Assembly: GCF_010548375.1 (NCBI RefSeq)
Contig: NZ_JAAGLY010000001.1
Span: 310,001-374,000 of the forward strand
Length of the DNA: 64,000 bases
Reading direction: 5' to 3'
Origin: Streptomyces sp. SID13726
Lineage (GTDB): Bacteria > Actinomycetota > Actinomycetes > Streptomycetales > Streptomycetaceae
Notes under the pieces: model-generated
What the model was told of the DNA's origin: nothing
What the model saw: only the letters and a program-made list of their open reading frames with translations
Database searches by the model: none
Shown here: piece by piece, positions 35,048 through 44,113 of the stretch
Layout of the letters: every line of letters starts with the position of its first letter
How positions within the stretch are numbered: position 1 is the first letter of the stretch
Translations under genes and position numbers: made by a program

Positions 35048-36361
35048 ATGAACCGCCGTCACATCCTCGCCATGGTCGTGGGAGCCGCCCTGCTGGTGCC
35101 GGGCTGCACCGGCACGGGAGGCTCGGCGAAGGGCGCCGACGCCAAGGCACCTGACGACCCGTCGAAGGTCACCGGCACCATCAAGGTCCTCACCGTCCGC
35201 ACCGACCTCGTGCAGGACGGCACGCTGAAGAGGTACGCCGCCGCGTTCAACGAGGTCTATCCGAAGGTCAAGGTCGAGTTCGAGGGCATCACGGACTACG
35301 AGTCCGAGGTCAAGATCCGGATGAACACCGAGAACTACGGCGATGTCCTGCTGATCCCGGCCGTCATCAAGAAGAGCGACTACCCGAGGTTCTTCGCCTC
35401 GCTGGGCACCCGTCAGGAGCGCGCGAAGAAGTACCGGTTCACCGACTTCACCACGGTCGACGGCAAGGTCTACGGGCAGAGCCCGGTCGCCGTGAGCCCC
35501 GGATTCGTCTACAACAAACGGATCTGGAAGGAGGCCGGGATCAGCCAATGGCCCACCACCCCGGCCGAGTTCGTCGCGGACCTCAAGGCCGTCAAGGCGA
35601 AGACCGACGCGATCCCGTACTACACGAACTTCTCGGCCGGCTGGCCGCTGTCCTCCTGGACCTCCGTGGACGGCGCGGTGACCTGTGACCCCGAGGCCAC
35701 CGACAAGCTCGCCTCGGGCGACCCCTGGGCCAAGGGCGCCGACCTGCGCGTAGGCGACCAACTCCTGTACGACATCGTCAAGTCGGGCCTGATCGAGAAG
35801 GACCCCACCACCAGCAACTGGGAGGAGTCCAAGCCCCGCACCGCCAAGGGCGAGATCGCCACCCAGTGGCTCGGCACCTGGGCGATCGTGCAGTTCCAGG
35901 ACGCGGCCGAGAAGGCCGGCGTGAACCCGGACGACATCGGCTTCATGCCCTTCCCCGCCCAGACGGACGGCAAGTTCTGCGCGACCATCGGCCCCGACTA
36001 CAACCAGGCCGTCAACGTCCACTCCCGGTACAAGGAGGCGGCCCGCGCCTGGATCGACTGGTTCACCGACAAGTCCGGCTACGTCGAGGACAACCTCGCC
36101 CTCTCCCCGCTCAAGGACGCGCCGCTGCCCTCGATCATGAAGCCGTACGAGGAGCAGGGCGTGAAGTTCATCGAGCTGGACGACGCCCAGGGCGCGAAGG
36201 TCAAGCAGATCGACAACGAGTCCGAGGTCGGCATCTACGCCCCCGAGTACCGCCAGAAGCTGGTCGATCTCGCCCGCGGTGTCGGCAAGGGCAGTCTCGA
36301 CGACTTCCTCGCGGGTCTCGGCGAGCGCTGGACGGACGCCCAGAAGAACCTGGGGTCCTGA
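35048..36361 (+). CDS. Carbohydrate ABC transporter substrate-binding lipoprotein (mannoside locus)
   Basis: A family 1 receptor of about 437 aa. A short signal peptide (MNRRHILAMVVGAALLVPGC) ends in a lipobox. The body has typical features: TIKVLTVRTDLVQDGTLKRYAAAF, GKVYGQSPVAVSPGFVYNKRIWKEAGI, and YNQAVNVHSRYKEAARAWIDWF near the end. The ATG at 35048 has GGAG nine bases upstream; an in-frame ATG at 35042 is only three bases from it. The stop overlaps the next gene by one base (TGATG). Divergence from GH2 beta-mannosidase suggests manno-oligosaccharide or N-glycan-derived ligands, inferred from context only. Confidence 0.85.
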   Translation: MNRRHILAMVVGAALLVPGCTGTGGSAKGADAKAPDDPSKVTGTIKVLTVRTDLVQDGTLKRYAAAFNEVYPKVKVEFEGITDYESEVKIRMNTENYGDVLLIPAVIKKSDYPRFFASLGTRQERAKKYRFTDFTTVDGKVYGQSPVAVSPGFVYNKRIWKEAGISQWPTTPAEFVADLKAVKAKTDAIPYYTNFSAGWPLSSWTSVDGAVTCDPEATDKLASGDPWAKGADLRVGDQLLYDIVKSGLIEKDPTTSNWEESKPRTAKGEIATQWLGTWAIVQFQDAAEKAGVNPDDIGFMPFPAQTDGKFCATIGPDYNQAVNVHSRYKEAARAWIDWFTDKSGYVEDNLALSPLKDAPLPSIMKPYEEQGVKFIELDDAQGAKVKQIDNESEVGIYAPEYRQKLVDLARGVGKGSLDDFLAGLGERWTDAQKNLGS

Positions 36362-37302
36362 TGACGGACACCACGCGGAAGGCGGCCGTGGAGGTGATCC
36401 CGGCCGCCCCCGTCCCGGCGCCGCCCTCGCGCCGGGCCCGGGTGCGGCGGCGCCTCACGCCCTGGCTGTTCCTGATCGCCCCGCTCGCCCTGCTGGCCAC
36501 CTTCACCTACGCGCCGATCCTCAACATGATCGCGTACAGCTTCACCGACTGGGACGGCGTCAGCCCCGTACTGCACTACACGGGAGCCGAGAACTACCGG
36601 GAGATCTTCACCCGCCCCGAGCTCTTCGAGGTCTTCTGGGTCAGCGGCTACTACCTCGCCGCCTCCGTCGTCCAGATCGGCCTCGCGCTCTACTTCGCGA
36701 CGGTCCTGAGCTTCGACGTCCGCTTCCGGAACTTCTTCAAGGGCGTGCTCTTCTTCCCGTATCTGGTCAACGGGGTCGCGATCGGCTTCGTGTTCCTCTA
36801 CTTCTTCCAGGACGGCGGCACCCTCGACTCGGTGCTGAGCCTGTTCGGCGTGACGACCGACCGCGCCTGGCTCGGCACCCCGGTCTCCGCGAACACCTCA
36901 CTGGCCGGTGTCTCGGTCTGGCGCTACCTCGGGCTGAACTTCGTCCTCTTCCTGGGCGCGATCCAGTCGATCCCGGGGGAGCTGTACGAGGCGGCCGAAC
37001 TGGACGGCGCGAACCGCTGGCACCAGTTCCGGTACATCATCGCGCCCGGTATCAGGCCGATCCTGAGCCTGACGGTGATCCTCTCGATCTCCGGCTCGCT
37101 GTCGGTCTTCGAGATCCCGTACATCATGACCGGCGGGGCGACCGGCACCGAGACGTTCGTGATCCAGACGATCAACCTCGCCTTCCGCTTCAACAAGACG
37201 GGCCTGGCCTCGGCGGCCGCGATCGTCCTCCTGCTGATCATCCTGCTGGTGACCTGGGTGCAGCGGCGCCTGGTCCCCGACGACAAGGTGGACCTCGTAT
37301 GA
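36361..37302 (+). CDS. Carbohydrate ABC transporter permease (CUT1, first subunit)
   Basis: A 313-aa permease: basic cytoplasmic N-terminus (SRRARVRRRLTPW), first helix LFLIAPLALLATFTYAPILNMI with the characteristic SFTDWDG after it, and EAA loop LYEAAELDGANRWHQFRYIIAPGI. About six helices. It starts at the ATG sharing one base with the receptor stop and ends with an ATGA overlap to the second permease, so the three-gene importer is translationally coupled. No ATPase gene accompanies it. Confidence 0.87.
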   Translation: MTDTTRKAAVEVIPAAPVPAPPSRRARVRRRLTPWLFLIAPLALLATFTYAPILNMIAYSFTDWDGVSPVLHYTGAENYREIFTRPELFEVFWVSGYYLAASVVQIGLALYFATVLSFDVRFRNFFKGVLFFPYLVNGVAIGFVFLYFFQDGGTLDSVLSLFGVTTDRAWLGTPVSANTSLAGVSVWRYLGLNFVLFLGAIQSIPGELYEAAELDGANRWHQFRYIIAPGIRPILSLTVILSISGSLSVFEIPYIMTGGATGTETFVIQTINLAFRFNKTGLASAAAIVLLLIILLVTWVQRRLVPDDKVDLV

Positions 37303-38129
37303 CCCGCCGCGCGATCGCCCGCACCCTGGTCCACCTGTCCCTGGTCGCCGCGACCGTCGTCGTCCTGCTCCCGCTGCTGGTCGTCCTGCTCACCTCCCTC
37401 AAGTCGGAGAAGGAGATGGCGAACACCGGCGGCGCCCTAGAACTCCCCGGCGACCTGCTGAACTTCCACAACTACGTGACGGCGTTCCAGGACGGCGAGA
37501 TGCTGTCCGCCTTCACCAACACGGCGATCATCCTGCTGGTCTCGATCGGCGGCACCGTCCTCATCGGCTCGATGACGGCCTACGCCATCGACCGCTTCAC
37601 CTTCCGCTTCAAGAAGGTTGTGGTGGCGCTGTTCCTGGTGGCCGCCCTGGTCCCCGGTGTCACGACCCAGGTGGCGACCTTCCAGATCGTCAACAGCTTC
37701 GGCATGTTCGACACCCTCTGGGCCCCGATCGCCCTCTACATGGGCACCGACATCGTCTCGATCTACATCTTCCTGCAGTTCGTCCGCTCGATCCCGATCT
37801 CCCTGGACGAATCGGCCCGGCTGGACGGCGCCAACGCCTTCACGATCTACCGGAAGATCATCTTCCCGCTCCTGAAGCCGGCGACGGCGACGGTGGTGAT
37901 CGTGAAGGGCATCACCGTCTACAACGACTTCTACATCCCCTTCCTCTACATGCCCTCGGAAGATCTTGGCGTGATATCGACGTCGCTGTTCCGCTTCAGG
38001 GGGCCCTACGCGGCCCACTGGGAGGTGATCTCGGCGGGAGCGGTGCTGGTGATCCTGCCCACCCTGATCGTCTTCCTGTCCTTGCAGCGCTTCATCTACA
38101 ACGGCTTCATGCGAGGAGCGACCAGATGA
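37299..38129 (+). CDS. Carbohydrate ABC transporter permease (CUT1, second subunit)
   Basis: A 276-aa partner permease with a first helix LVHLSLVAATVVVLLPLLVVLLTSL, EAA loop LDESARLDGANAFTIYRKIIFPLLKP and the CUT1 C-terminus SLQRFIYNGFMRGATR. It closes the importer operon; only 28 bp separate it from the end of the convergent RNase D-like gene, and no strong hairpin is visible in that gap. Confidence 0.87.
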   Translation: MTRRAIARTLVHLSLVAATVVVLLPLLVVLLTSLKSEKEMANTGGALELPGDLLNFHNYVTAFQDGEMLSAFTNTAIILLVSIGGTVLIGSMTAYAIDRFTFRFKKVVVALFLVAALVPGVTTQVATFQIVNSFGMFDTLWAPIALYMGTDIVSIYIFLQFVRSIPISLDESARLDGANAFTIYRKIIFPLLKPATATVVIVKGITVYNDFYIPFLYMPSEDLGVISTSLFRFRGPYAAHWEVISAGAVLVILPTLIVFLSLQRFIYNGFMRGATR

Positions 38130-38157
38130 CCAGTCGTCCGACGAAGCCGTACGGCGG

Positions 38158-39438
38158 CTAGGCGGACAGCGCGGCCACCAGCACAGGAGTCACCTGCTCG
38201 ACCTGCCAGGCCCGAGCCCCGAACCCCGCCAACGCGGCCCCCACGGACCCGGCGTCGACAGACGAGGGCGGCTCCCAGCAGACCCGCCGCACGGTGTCCG
38301 GAGTGATCAGGTTCTCCTGAGGCATGTTCAGACTCTCGGCCAGCGCCGACACCGCGGCCCGCGCCGCCGACAGCCGAGCCGCGGCGGCGGGGTCCTTGTC
38401 GGCCCAGGCGCGCGGCGGCGGCGGCCCCGTCACCGGCTGCCCCGGCTGCGGCAGCTGCACCTCGGCGAGGGCCCTGGCCCGGTCCACGGCGGCCTGCCAC
38501 TGCTCCAGCTGGCGCCGCCCCATCCGGTGCCCGAATCCGTTCAGCGCGGCCAGCGCGTGCACGTTGACGGGAAGCGCGAGCGCCGCCTCGACGATCGCCG
38601 CGTCGGACAGCACCTTGCCCGGCGACACATCGCGCCGCTGGGCGATCCGGTCCCGGGCCTCCCACAGCTCCCGCACGACGGCCAGCTGCCGTCGCCGGCG
38701 CACCTTGTGCATCCCGGAGGTCCGCCGCCAGGGGTCCTTGCGGGGCTCGGCCGGCGGCGCCGACGCGATCGCGTCGAACTCCTGGAGGGCCCACTCCAGC
38801 TTGCCCTGCCGGTCCAGCTCCTTCTCCAGCGCGTCCCGCAGGTCGACGAGAAGCTCCACGTCGAGGGCGGCGTAGCGCAGCCAGGGCTCGGGCAGCGGGC
38901 GGGTCGACCAGTCGACGGCTGAGTGCCCCTTCTCCAGGACGAAGCCCAGCACACCCTCGACCATCGCGCCGAGCCCGACCCGGGGGAACCCGGCGAGCCG
39001 GCCGGCCAGTTCGGTGTCGAAGAGACGGGAGGGCATCATGCCTATCTCGCGCAGGCAGGGCAGATCCTGGGTGGCGGCGTGCAGCACCCACTCCACACCG
39101 GAGAGGGCCTCGCCCAGGCCCGAGAGATCGGGACAGGCCACGGGGTCGATCAACGCGGTGCCCGCGCCCTCGCGGCGCAGCTGCACCAGATAGGCGCGCT
39201 GTCCGTAGCGGTAGCCGGACGCCCGCTCGGCGTCGACGGCGACGGGTCCGGAGCCCGCGGCGAACGCGGCGATCACCTCGGCCAGCGCGTGATCGTCGGC
39301 GATCACGGGCGGAATGCCCTCGCGCGGCTCCAGCAGAGGGATCGGCGCCTCCGCTGCAGAAGATCCGCCGTCGTCCGGAGGGCCGCCTCCGGTGGTTCGC
39401 AGTGAAACGTCTGCTGCGGTCTCTTGGGCGTCGGTCAC
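38158..39438 (-). CDS. Ribonuclease D-like 3'-5' exonuclease with HRDC domain
   Basis: A 426-aa protein from the GTG at 39436-39438. The DEDD exonuclease domain spans about residues 45-230: VAVDAERASGYRYGQRAYLVQL (motif I Asp and Glu), LHAATQDLPCLREIG (motif II), and YAALDVELLVDLRDAL (motif III). An HRDC domain follows about residue 250. The acidic N-terminal tail of about 40 residues is typical of actinobacterial members. Probable role is RNA 3'-end processing. It lies downstream of whiI on the same strand, separated by a 34-bp palindrome. Confidence 0.85.
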   Translation of the reverse strand: MTDAQETAADVSLRTTGGGPPDDGGSSAAEAPIPLLEPREGIPPVIADDHALAEVIAAFAAGSGPVAVDAERASGYRYGQRAYLVQLRREGAGTALIDPVACPDLSGLGEALSGVEWVLHAATQDLPCLREIGMMPSRLFDTELAGRLAGFPRVGLGAMVEGVLGFVLEKGHSAVDWSTRPLPEPWLRYAALDVELLVDLRDALEKELDRQGKLEWALQEFDAIASAPPAEPRKDPWRRTSGMHKVRRRRQLAVVRELWEARDRIAQRRDVSPGKVLSDAAIVEAALALPVNVHALAALNGFGHRMGRRQLEQWQAAVDRARALAEVQLPQPGQPVTGPPPPRAWADKDPAAAARLSAARAAVSALAESLNMPQENLITPDTVRRVCWEPPSSVDAGSVGAALAGFGARAWQVEQVTPVLVAALSA

Positions 39439-39464
39439 ATGTCAAGGGTATCTGTGTATGGACA

Positions 39465-39498
39465 GCGCCTGCCGACGGAACGTTCCGTCGGCAGGCGC
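39465..39498. terminator. 34-bp perfect palindrome between whiI and the RNase D-like gene
   Basis: GCGCCTGCCGACGGAAC (39465-39481) is followed without a spacer by its exact complement (39482-39498), centred on GGAACGTTCC. It lies 75 bp after the whiI stop and 27 bp before the RNase D-like start. A terminator for whiI is the simplest reading; the perfect centre also allows a protein-binding site. Confidence 0.6.
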
Positions 39499-39572
39499 CT
39501 GAGGGTCGTAAACCAGTCAGCCCGGTGAAAGCTCTGGTTCACGTCCGTGAACAGTGAGGCTCCGGAAGAGCC

Positions 39573-40235
39573 TCAGTGGATGATGCCGGTGCGCAGGGCC
39601 ACCGCCACCATGCCGGCCCGGTCGCCGGTGCCCAGCTTGCGGGCGATCCGGGCGAGGTGGCTCTTGACGGTCAGCGCGGACAGGCCCATCGAGACACCGA
39701 TGGCCTTGTTCGACTGGCCCTCGGCCACCAGCCGCAGCACCTCGACCTCACGGCCGGAGAGCTCGCGGTAGCCGCCCGGGTGGCTCGGGGCACCCGGGGG
39801 GCGGCGGTGCATACGGGCGGCTGCGGCGCCGATGGGGGCGGCGCCGGGCCGGGTGGGGAGCCCGACGTTGGTGCGGGTGCCGGTGACGACGTAGCCCTTG
39901 ACGCCGCCCGCGAGGGCGTTGCGCACGGCGCCGATGTCGTCGGCGGCGGAGAGGGCGAGGCCGTTGGGCCAGCCCGCGGCGCGCGTCTCGGACAGCAGCG
40001 TCAGGCCGGAGCCGTCGGGAAGGTGGACGTCGGCGACGCAGATGTCACGGGGGTTGCCGATACGGGGACGGGCCTCTGCCACGGACGAGGCCTCGATGAC
40101 ATCGCGCACACCGAGCGCCCAGAGGTGACGGGTGACGGTGGAGCGGACGCGCGGGTCGGCCACGACCACCATCGCGGTGGGCTTGTTCGGGCGGTAGGCG
40201 ACCAGGCTTGCGGGCTGCTCGAGGAGAACGGACAC
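39573..40235 (-). CDS. whiI: Atypical response regulator WhiI (sporulation)
   Basis: A 220-aa NarL/LuxR-type protein. The receiver domain retains the phosphoacceptor position (VADVHLPDGSG, Asp69) but has one acidic residue where two are normal (VVVADPRV, Asp27), and the usual Lys after the fourth strand is absent (KGYVVTG). The C-terminal helix-turn-helix is LSGREVEVLRLVAEGQSNKAIGVSMGLSALTVKSHLARIARKLG. Length, the degenerate pocket and location beside DUF3000 and hemE agree with WhiI (SCO6029) of S. coelicolor, which works with BldM late in sporulation and depends on sigma-WhiG. A candidate sigma-WhiG promoter is present upstream. Confidence 0.85.
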   Translation of the reverse strand: MSVLLEQPASLVAYRPNKPTAMVVVADPRVRSTVTRHLWALGVRDVIEASSVAEARPRIGNPRDICVADVHLPDGSGLTLLSETRAAGWPNGLALSAADDIGAVRNALAGGVKGYVVTGTRTNVGLPTRPGAAPIGAAAARMHRRPPGAPSHPGGYRELSGREVEVLRLVAEGQSNKAIGVSMGLSALTVKSHLARIARKLGTGDRAGMVAVALRTGIIH

Positions 40236-40277
40236 CGGGCCTCCTGGGGTGCGGGACGGCTTGGAAGGTCACAGACG

Positions 40278-40305
40278 TCTTCGGCACCGAACCCGGCGTC
40301 CTTTA
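40278..40305 (-). promoter_or_regulatory. Candidate sigma-WhiG promoter of whiI
   Basis: On the reverse strand TAAA (40305-40302) and GCCGAAGA (40285-40278) are 16 bp apart. The sigma-WhiG consensus is TAAA, about 15 bp, then GCCGATAA; the -35 is exact and six of eight -10 bases match. It lies 43 bp upstream of the whiI start, and whiI is a known sigma-WhiG target. Confidence 0.6.
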
Positions 40306-40487
40306 GAGAATGATCACGATCTAGTGAGTAACAATTGGTGCAATTCGGACGTGCGATCGATCGTTCGGTGAACGGATCGGTTCGTTCGAGGGTTCACTCC
40401 TGACTGAAAGTGGCCGTATCGACAAATTGATGGTCAGTGTGGGGTACCTGTCCGTGATCCGGTCGACGGGGGGAGACGGGGGAGGGG

Positions 40488-41156
40488 TCAGCGCGCCTGC
40501 GGGTCCCGGCGCTGGGGCAGCGTCACGACCGACGCGTCCCCGGGGCTGGCCGGCGGCAGGCCCGCGATCTGGGCCAGCAGATCGCACCAGGAGGCCAGGT
40601 GCCCCACCGCGTCCGGCACTCCGCCCAGGCCCTCGCGGGGCGTCCAGGAGGCCCGGATCTCGATCTGCGAGGTCGCGGGGCGCTCGGACAGCCCGCCGAA
40701 GTAGTGCGAGCTCGCGCGCGTGACGGTGCCGCTCGGTTCGCCGTACGACAGCCCGCGCGCCGCGAGCGCGCCGGTCAGCCAGGACCAGCACACCTCGGGC
40801 AGCAGCGGGTCGGCCGCCATCTCCGGCTCCAGCTCCGCGCGCACCAGCGTCACCAGGCGGAAGGTGCCCCGCCAGGCGTCGTGCCCGTCCGGGTCGTGCA
40901 GCAGCACGAGGCGGCCGTCGGCGAGATCCTGGTCGCCGTCGACGACGGTGGCCTCCAGGGCGTACGCGTGCGGGGCGAGCCGCTGCGGAGCCCGGGTCGG
41001 CTCGATCTCGATCTGCGGCCGCAGCCGACTGCCGCGCAGGGCCTGAACCGCGGCCTGGAAAGCCGGCGGAGCCGTACCGCTCCCATCCCGGTCCCCTTCC
41101 TTCGCGTCGTCCATCCCACCAGCGCCGTCCGACAGTCGTCCCTGAGCCGCAGCCAT
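40488..41156 (-). CDS. DUF3000 family protein
   Basis: A 222-aa soluble protein of the actinobacterial DUF3000 family. Recognisable family segments are PAFQAAVQALRGSRLRPQIEIEPTRAPQRLAPHAYAL near the N-terminus (trimmed: the EIEPTRAPQRLAPHA core), RLVLLHDPDGHDAWRGTFRLVTLVRAELE in the middle and the WCDLLAQIAGLPP C-terminal motif. Function unknown. It diverges from hemE, and this DUF3000-hemE pairing beside whiI is conserved in Streptomyces as I recall it. The 252 bp to whiI hold the whiI promoter. Confidence 0.85.
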   Translation of the reverse strand: MAAAQGRLSDGAGGMDDAKEGDRDGSGTAPPAFQAAVQALRGSRLRPQIEIEPTRAPQRLAPHAYALEATVVDGDQDLADGRLVLLHDPDGHDAWRGTFRLVTLVRAELEPEMAADPLLPEVCWSWLTGALAARGLSYGEPSGTVTRASSHYFGGLSERPATSQIEIRASWTPREGLGGVPDAVGHLASWCDLLAQIAGLPPASPGDASVVTLPQRRDPQAR

Positions 41157-41275
41157 GCCGGAAGGTTAAAGGGAACGGGGCCGTGGTGCCGCCCTAGACA
41201 CCCGGACTTGGCCCCACCTGGTCGTCGGCGGTACCGGTCACGAGGCACCCCCCGCCCCGTGCGAGACTTTCCGGC

Positions 41276-42331
41276 GTGAGTGCAAACGACACGCTGCCGT
41301 CAGCCACGTACGACTCCGCCTTCCTGAAGGCCTGCCGGCGCGAGCCCGTGCCGCACACGCCCGTCTGGTTCATGCGTCAGGCCGGCCGCTCGCTCCCGGA
41401 GTACCGCAAGGTCCGCGAGGGCGTCCCGATGCTGGAATCCTGCGAACGCCCCGAGCTGATCACCGAGATCACCCTCCAGCCGGTCCGCCGGCACGGCGTC
41501 GACGCGGCGATCTTCTTCAGCGACATCGTCGTCCCGCTCCGGGCCATCGGCATCGACCTCGACATCAAGCCCGGCGTCGGCCCGGTCATCGCGAAGCCGA
41601 TCCGCACCCGCGCCGACCTGGCCCAGCTGCGCGACCTCACCCCCGAGGACGTCTCCTACGTCACCGAGGCCATCGGCCTGCTGACCCGCGAGCTGGGCCC
41701 GACCCCCCTCATCGGTTTCGCCGGGGCGCCTTTCACCCTCGCGAGCTACCTCGTCGAGGGCGGTCCGTCGCGCACGTACGAGAACGCCAAGTCGATGATG
41801 TACGGCGACCCCCAGCTCTGGGCCGACCTGCTGGACCGTCTCGCCGAGATCACCGCCGCCTTCCTGAAGGTCCAGATCGAGGCCGGCGCCTCCGCCGTCC
41901 AGCTCTTCGACTCGTGGGCCGGCGCCCTCGCCCCCGTCGACTACCGCCGCTCCGTGCTGCCCGCCTCCGCGAAGGTCTTCAAGGCGGTCGAGGGGTACGG
42001 CGTCCCCCGCATCCACTTCGGCGTCGGCACCGGTGAACTGCTGAAGCTGATGAGCGAGGCCGGTGCGGACGTCGTCGGCGTCGACTGGCGTGTCCCGCTC
42101 GACGAGGCCGCCCGCCGGGTCGGTCCCGGCAAGGCGTTCCAGGGCAACCTCGACCCGACGGTCCTGTTCGCCTCCACCGAGGCCGTCGAGGCCAAGACCC
42201 GTGAGGTACTGGACTCGGCCGCGGGCCTGGAGGGCCACATCTTCAATCTCGGCCACGGAGTCATGCCGTCCACCGACCCGGACGCGCTGACCCGGCTCGT
42301 GGAGTACGTGCACGTCAACACCGCACGCTGA
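41276..42331 (+). CDS. hemE: Uroporphyrinogen decarboxylase
   Basis: A 351-aa cytoplasmic enzyme of heme biosynthesis converting uroporphyrinogen III to coproporphyrinogen III. Diagnostic motifs are [16 protein letters not shown] at the N-terminus (substrate Arg residues), [16 protein letters not shown] (catalytic Asp), [23 protein letters not shown] and the C-terminal [16 protein letters not shown] start. Full family length. It is transcribed away from DUF3000. Confidence 0.96.
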   Translation: MSANDTLPSATYDSAFLKACRREPVPHTPVWFMRQAGRSLPEYRKVREGVPMLESCERPELITEITLQPVRRHGVDAAIFFSDIVVPLRAIGIDLDIKPGVGPVIAKPIRTRADLAQLRDLTPEDVSYVTEAIGLLTRELGPTPLIGFAGAPFTLASYLVEGGPSRTYENAKSMMYGDPQLWADLLDRLAEITAAFLKVQIEAGASAVQLFDSWAGALAPVDYRRSVLPASAKVFKAVEGYGVPRIHFGVGTGELLKLMSEAGADVVGVDWRVPLDEAARRVGPGKAFQGNLDPTVLFASTEAVEAKTREVLDSAAGLEGHIFNLGHGVMPSTDPDALTRLVEYVHVNTAR

Positions 42332-42651
42332 GGCCGGCCCCCACGTCTTCGTCGAACTCTCGAACGCGGGGGCTCGCGGGTGATTGTCTTTCGCTGCGGT
42401 ATGCGCCGATTTCCCGAAAGTCATACCTTCTGGTACTTGAAGTACCGTACGATTTCTCGTACAAGGTACGACCGGTGGCTCCCGAGAGCCACCGGTCCGT
42501 GACAGTCTCTAAGCCAGCCGTCTGTCATATGACCTGGCAGGGGAGGAGCGGCTGATTCCGGCCTCGGAAATGTCCTACGAGGCTTTCTTGAACCTGTGCG
42601 CATGATCGACTCGACCAGCGGCCGCTGCACTCACTGTGTGAGGAGTTCTCC
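42332..42651. promoter_or_regulatory. hemE-response regulator intergenic region with several inverted repeats
   Basis: A 320-bp gene-free stretch. It contains GGTACTTGAAGTACC (42432-42446, perfect inverted repeat around one base), GTACGATTTCTCGTAC (six-base arms, four-base loop, about 42447-42462), and a perfect 11-bp hairpin ACCGGTGGCTC/GAGCCACCGGT (42471-42496, loop CCGA). The hairpin may end hemE transcription; the first repeats would then be upstream control sites for the regulator at 42652. The last 120 bp holds no obvious gene. GAGGAG lies ten bases before the regulator ATG. Confidence 0.65.
42432..42446. promoter_or_regulatory. 15-bp inverted repeat GGTACTTGAAGTACC, shared with the cluster promoter
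   Basis: Perfect seven-base arms around a central G, 206 bp upstream of the response-regulator start. GGTACCCGAAGTACC at 60221-60235, inside the bidirectional promoter of the biosynthetic cluster, matches it at 13 of 15 positions. The shared site suggests one regulator acts at both places. Confidence 0.55.
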
Positions 42652-43299
42652 ATGCAAGCGTTAGGTGTTCTCGTCGTCGACCGACATCCGGTCGTCAGGC
42701 ACGGACTCTCGTCACTGCTCGAGACGCGAGTCGCCTGGACGGCCGAGGCGGCGACGAGCAGCGAGGCATGGAACACGATCAAGACCTCCCGCCCGGGTGT
42801 CGTCGTCCTGGAACTCGAACTGGAGGACGGCGCGCGCGGGATCGATCTGTGTCAGCGGCTGAAGGCGATGGAGAACGCTCCCCGGGCCGTGGTGTTCACC
42901 GGCGACGCCTCGCCCGGAGCCGTCGTCGCCGCCATCTCGGCAGGTGCCGACAGCTTTCTGCACAAGAGCGTCGGCAGCGCGGAACTCGTCGACGCGGTCG
43001 AGCGCACCTACGACGGCCAGCGCATGTGGATGCTCGGCAAGGACGAGCGGGACGACATCGACATACGGAGCGTCACCTCCGACGTGTCACCGGGCGTCAC
43101 CCGCAGAGAGGCGCAGGTGCTGAGCCTGGTCCTGCGCCGCTACACCAACGAGGAGATCGCCGGGGAGCTCTCCCTGGCGCCCCAGACCATAAAGAACCAG
43201 GTCAGCAGCGCCCTGCGGAAACTGGGCGTCAGCGGCCGGCGCGAGCTGTTCCGCAAGTACTCGGGCCAGGGCCGGATGACCACCGCGCTCAGGGGCTGA
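42652..43299 (+). CDS. Atypical NarL/LuxR-family response regulator with a TTA codon
   Basis: A 215-aa protein. The receiver-like domain begins LGVLVVDRHPVVRHGL, but the phosphoacceptor Asp is replaced by Glu (VVVLELELEDG, residue 54), a change that can mimic phosphorylation; the conserved Lys is kept (LHKSVGS). The C-terminal helix-turn-helix is VTRREAQVLSLVLRRYTNEEIAGELSLAPQTIKNQVSSALRKLG. Codon 4 is TTA (42661-42663), the only TTA I found in a predicted gene here, so its translation should depend on the bldA tRNA. No sensor kinase is nearby. It overlaps the end of the convergent crotonase gene by 11 bases. A shared inverted repeat links it to the neighbouring biosynthetic cluster. Confidence 0.85.
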   Translation: MQALGVLVVDRHPVVRHGLSSLLETRVAWTAEAATSSEAWNTIKTSRPGVVVLELELEDGARGIDLCQRLKAMENAPRAVVFTGDASPGAVVAAISAGADSFLHKSVGSAELVDAVERTYDGQRMWMLGKDERDDIDIRSVTSDVSPGVTRREAQVLSLVLRRYTNEEIAGELSLAPQTIKNQVSSALRKLGVSGRRELFRKYSGQGRMTTALRG

Positions 43300-44113
43300 C
43301 CCTCCCCCGGTCCTGACCGCCCTGGAGGAAGTCCCGTGCCCCGGCGCTCGCGTCGGGGGAGTCGAGGATCTCCGCCAGCTCCTGACGGTGCGCGCGGTAC
43401 TCGTCGGCGAGTTCGCCGTCGCGCACCCGGCCCAGGACCCGCTTGGTGGCCAGCACGACCTGGGGGGCGTGCGCCGCCACCCGCTCGCCGAGTTCGCAGG
43501 CCGCCGCCAGCGCGGTACCGGGGGCCACGACCCGGTTGACGAGCCCGAGGGCGTGCGCCCGGGCCGCGTCGATCGGCTCGCCGGTCAGAGCCATCTCCAT
43601 CGCCACCGCGGGCGGGATGGCGCGCGGCAGCCGCAGCAGTCCGCCGGCCGCCGCCACCAGGTCCCGGCGCACCTCGGGCAGCGCGAACCGCGCGTCGGCC
43701 GCCGCCACCACCAGATCGCAGGCCAGCACCATCTCGAAGCCGCCCCCGACCGCCGCGCCCTCCACGGCCGCGATCAGCGGCTTGGCCGGCGGCCGTGCCG
43801 TCAGACCGCCGAAGCCCCGGTCCGGCAGGGACGCCCGCTCGCCGCGGGCGAAGGCCGCCAGGTCCATGCCGGAGCAGAACGCGGGCGGCGTACCGGTGAG
43901 CACCCCGACCCGCAGCCGCGCGGTGGCGTCCAGGTGGGCGAAGGCCGCGGCCAGCCGCTCGGCCATGGCACGGGTCAGGGCGTTGCGCACCCGCGGCCGG
44001 TTCAGCCGGACCACCAGCAGCGGGCCGCGCTCCTCCACGACCACGTGCGGCTCCTCGCCGCCGCTCCCCGAGCCCTGCTCCTGCCCCCACGCACCGGCCA
44101 CACGTCTGCCCAC
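43289..44113 (-). CDS. Enoyl-CoA hydratase/isomerase (crotonase) family protein
   Basis: A crotonase of about 274 aa. The oxyanion-hole motif CSGMDLAAFARGE and both catalytic-type glutamates are present (GGGFEMVLACDL and FALPEVRRDL), so a true hydratase is possible. Start is uncertain: GTG at 44111-44113, or the GTG ten bases further in at 44101-44103. A strong terminator (44257-44295) separates it from the methyltransferase gene, so it is probably a separate unit and may be core metabolism. Nonactin- and pamamycin-type clusters do use a crotonase homologue as tetrahydrofuran-forming cyclase, so a role in the adjacent cluster cannot be excluded. Confidence 0.82.
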   Translation of the reverse strand: MGRRVAGAWGQEQGSGSGGEEPHVVVEERGPLLVVRLNRPRVRNALTRAMAERLAAAFAHLDATARLRVGVLTGTPPAFCSGMDLAAFARGERASLPDRGFGGLTARPPAKPLIAAVEGAAVGGGFEMVLACDLVVAAADARFALPEVRRDLVAAAGGLLRLPRAIPPAVAMEMALTGEPIDAARAHALGLVNRVVAPGTALAAACELGERVAAHAPQVVLATKRVLGRVRDGELADEYRAHRQELAEILDSPDASAGARDFLQGGQDRGRVSP

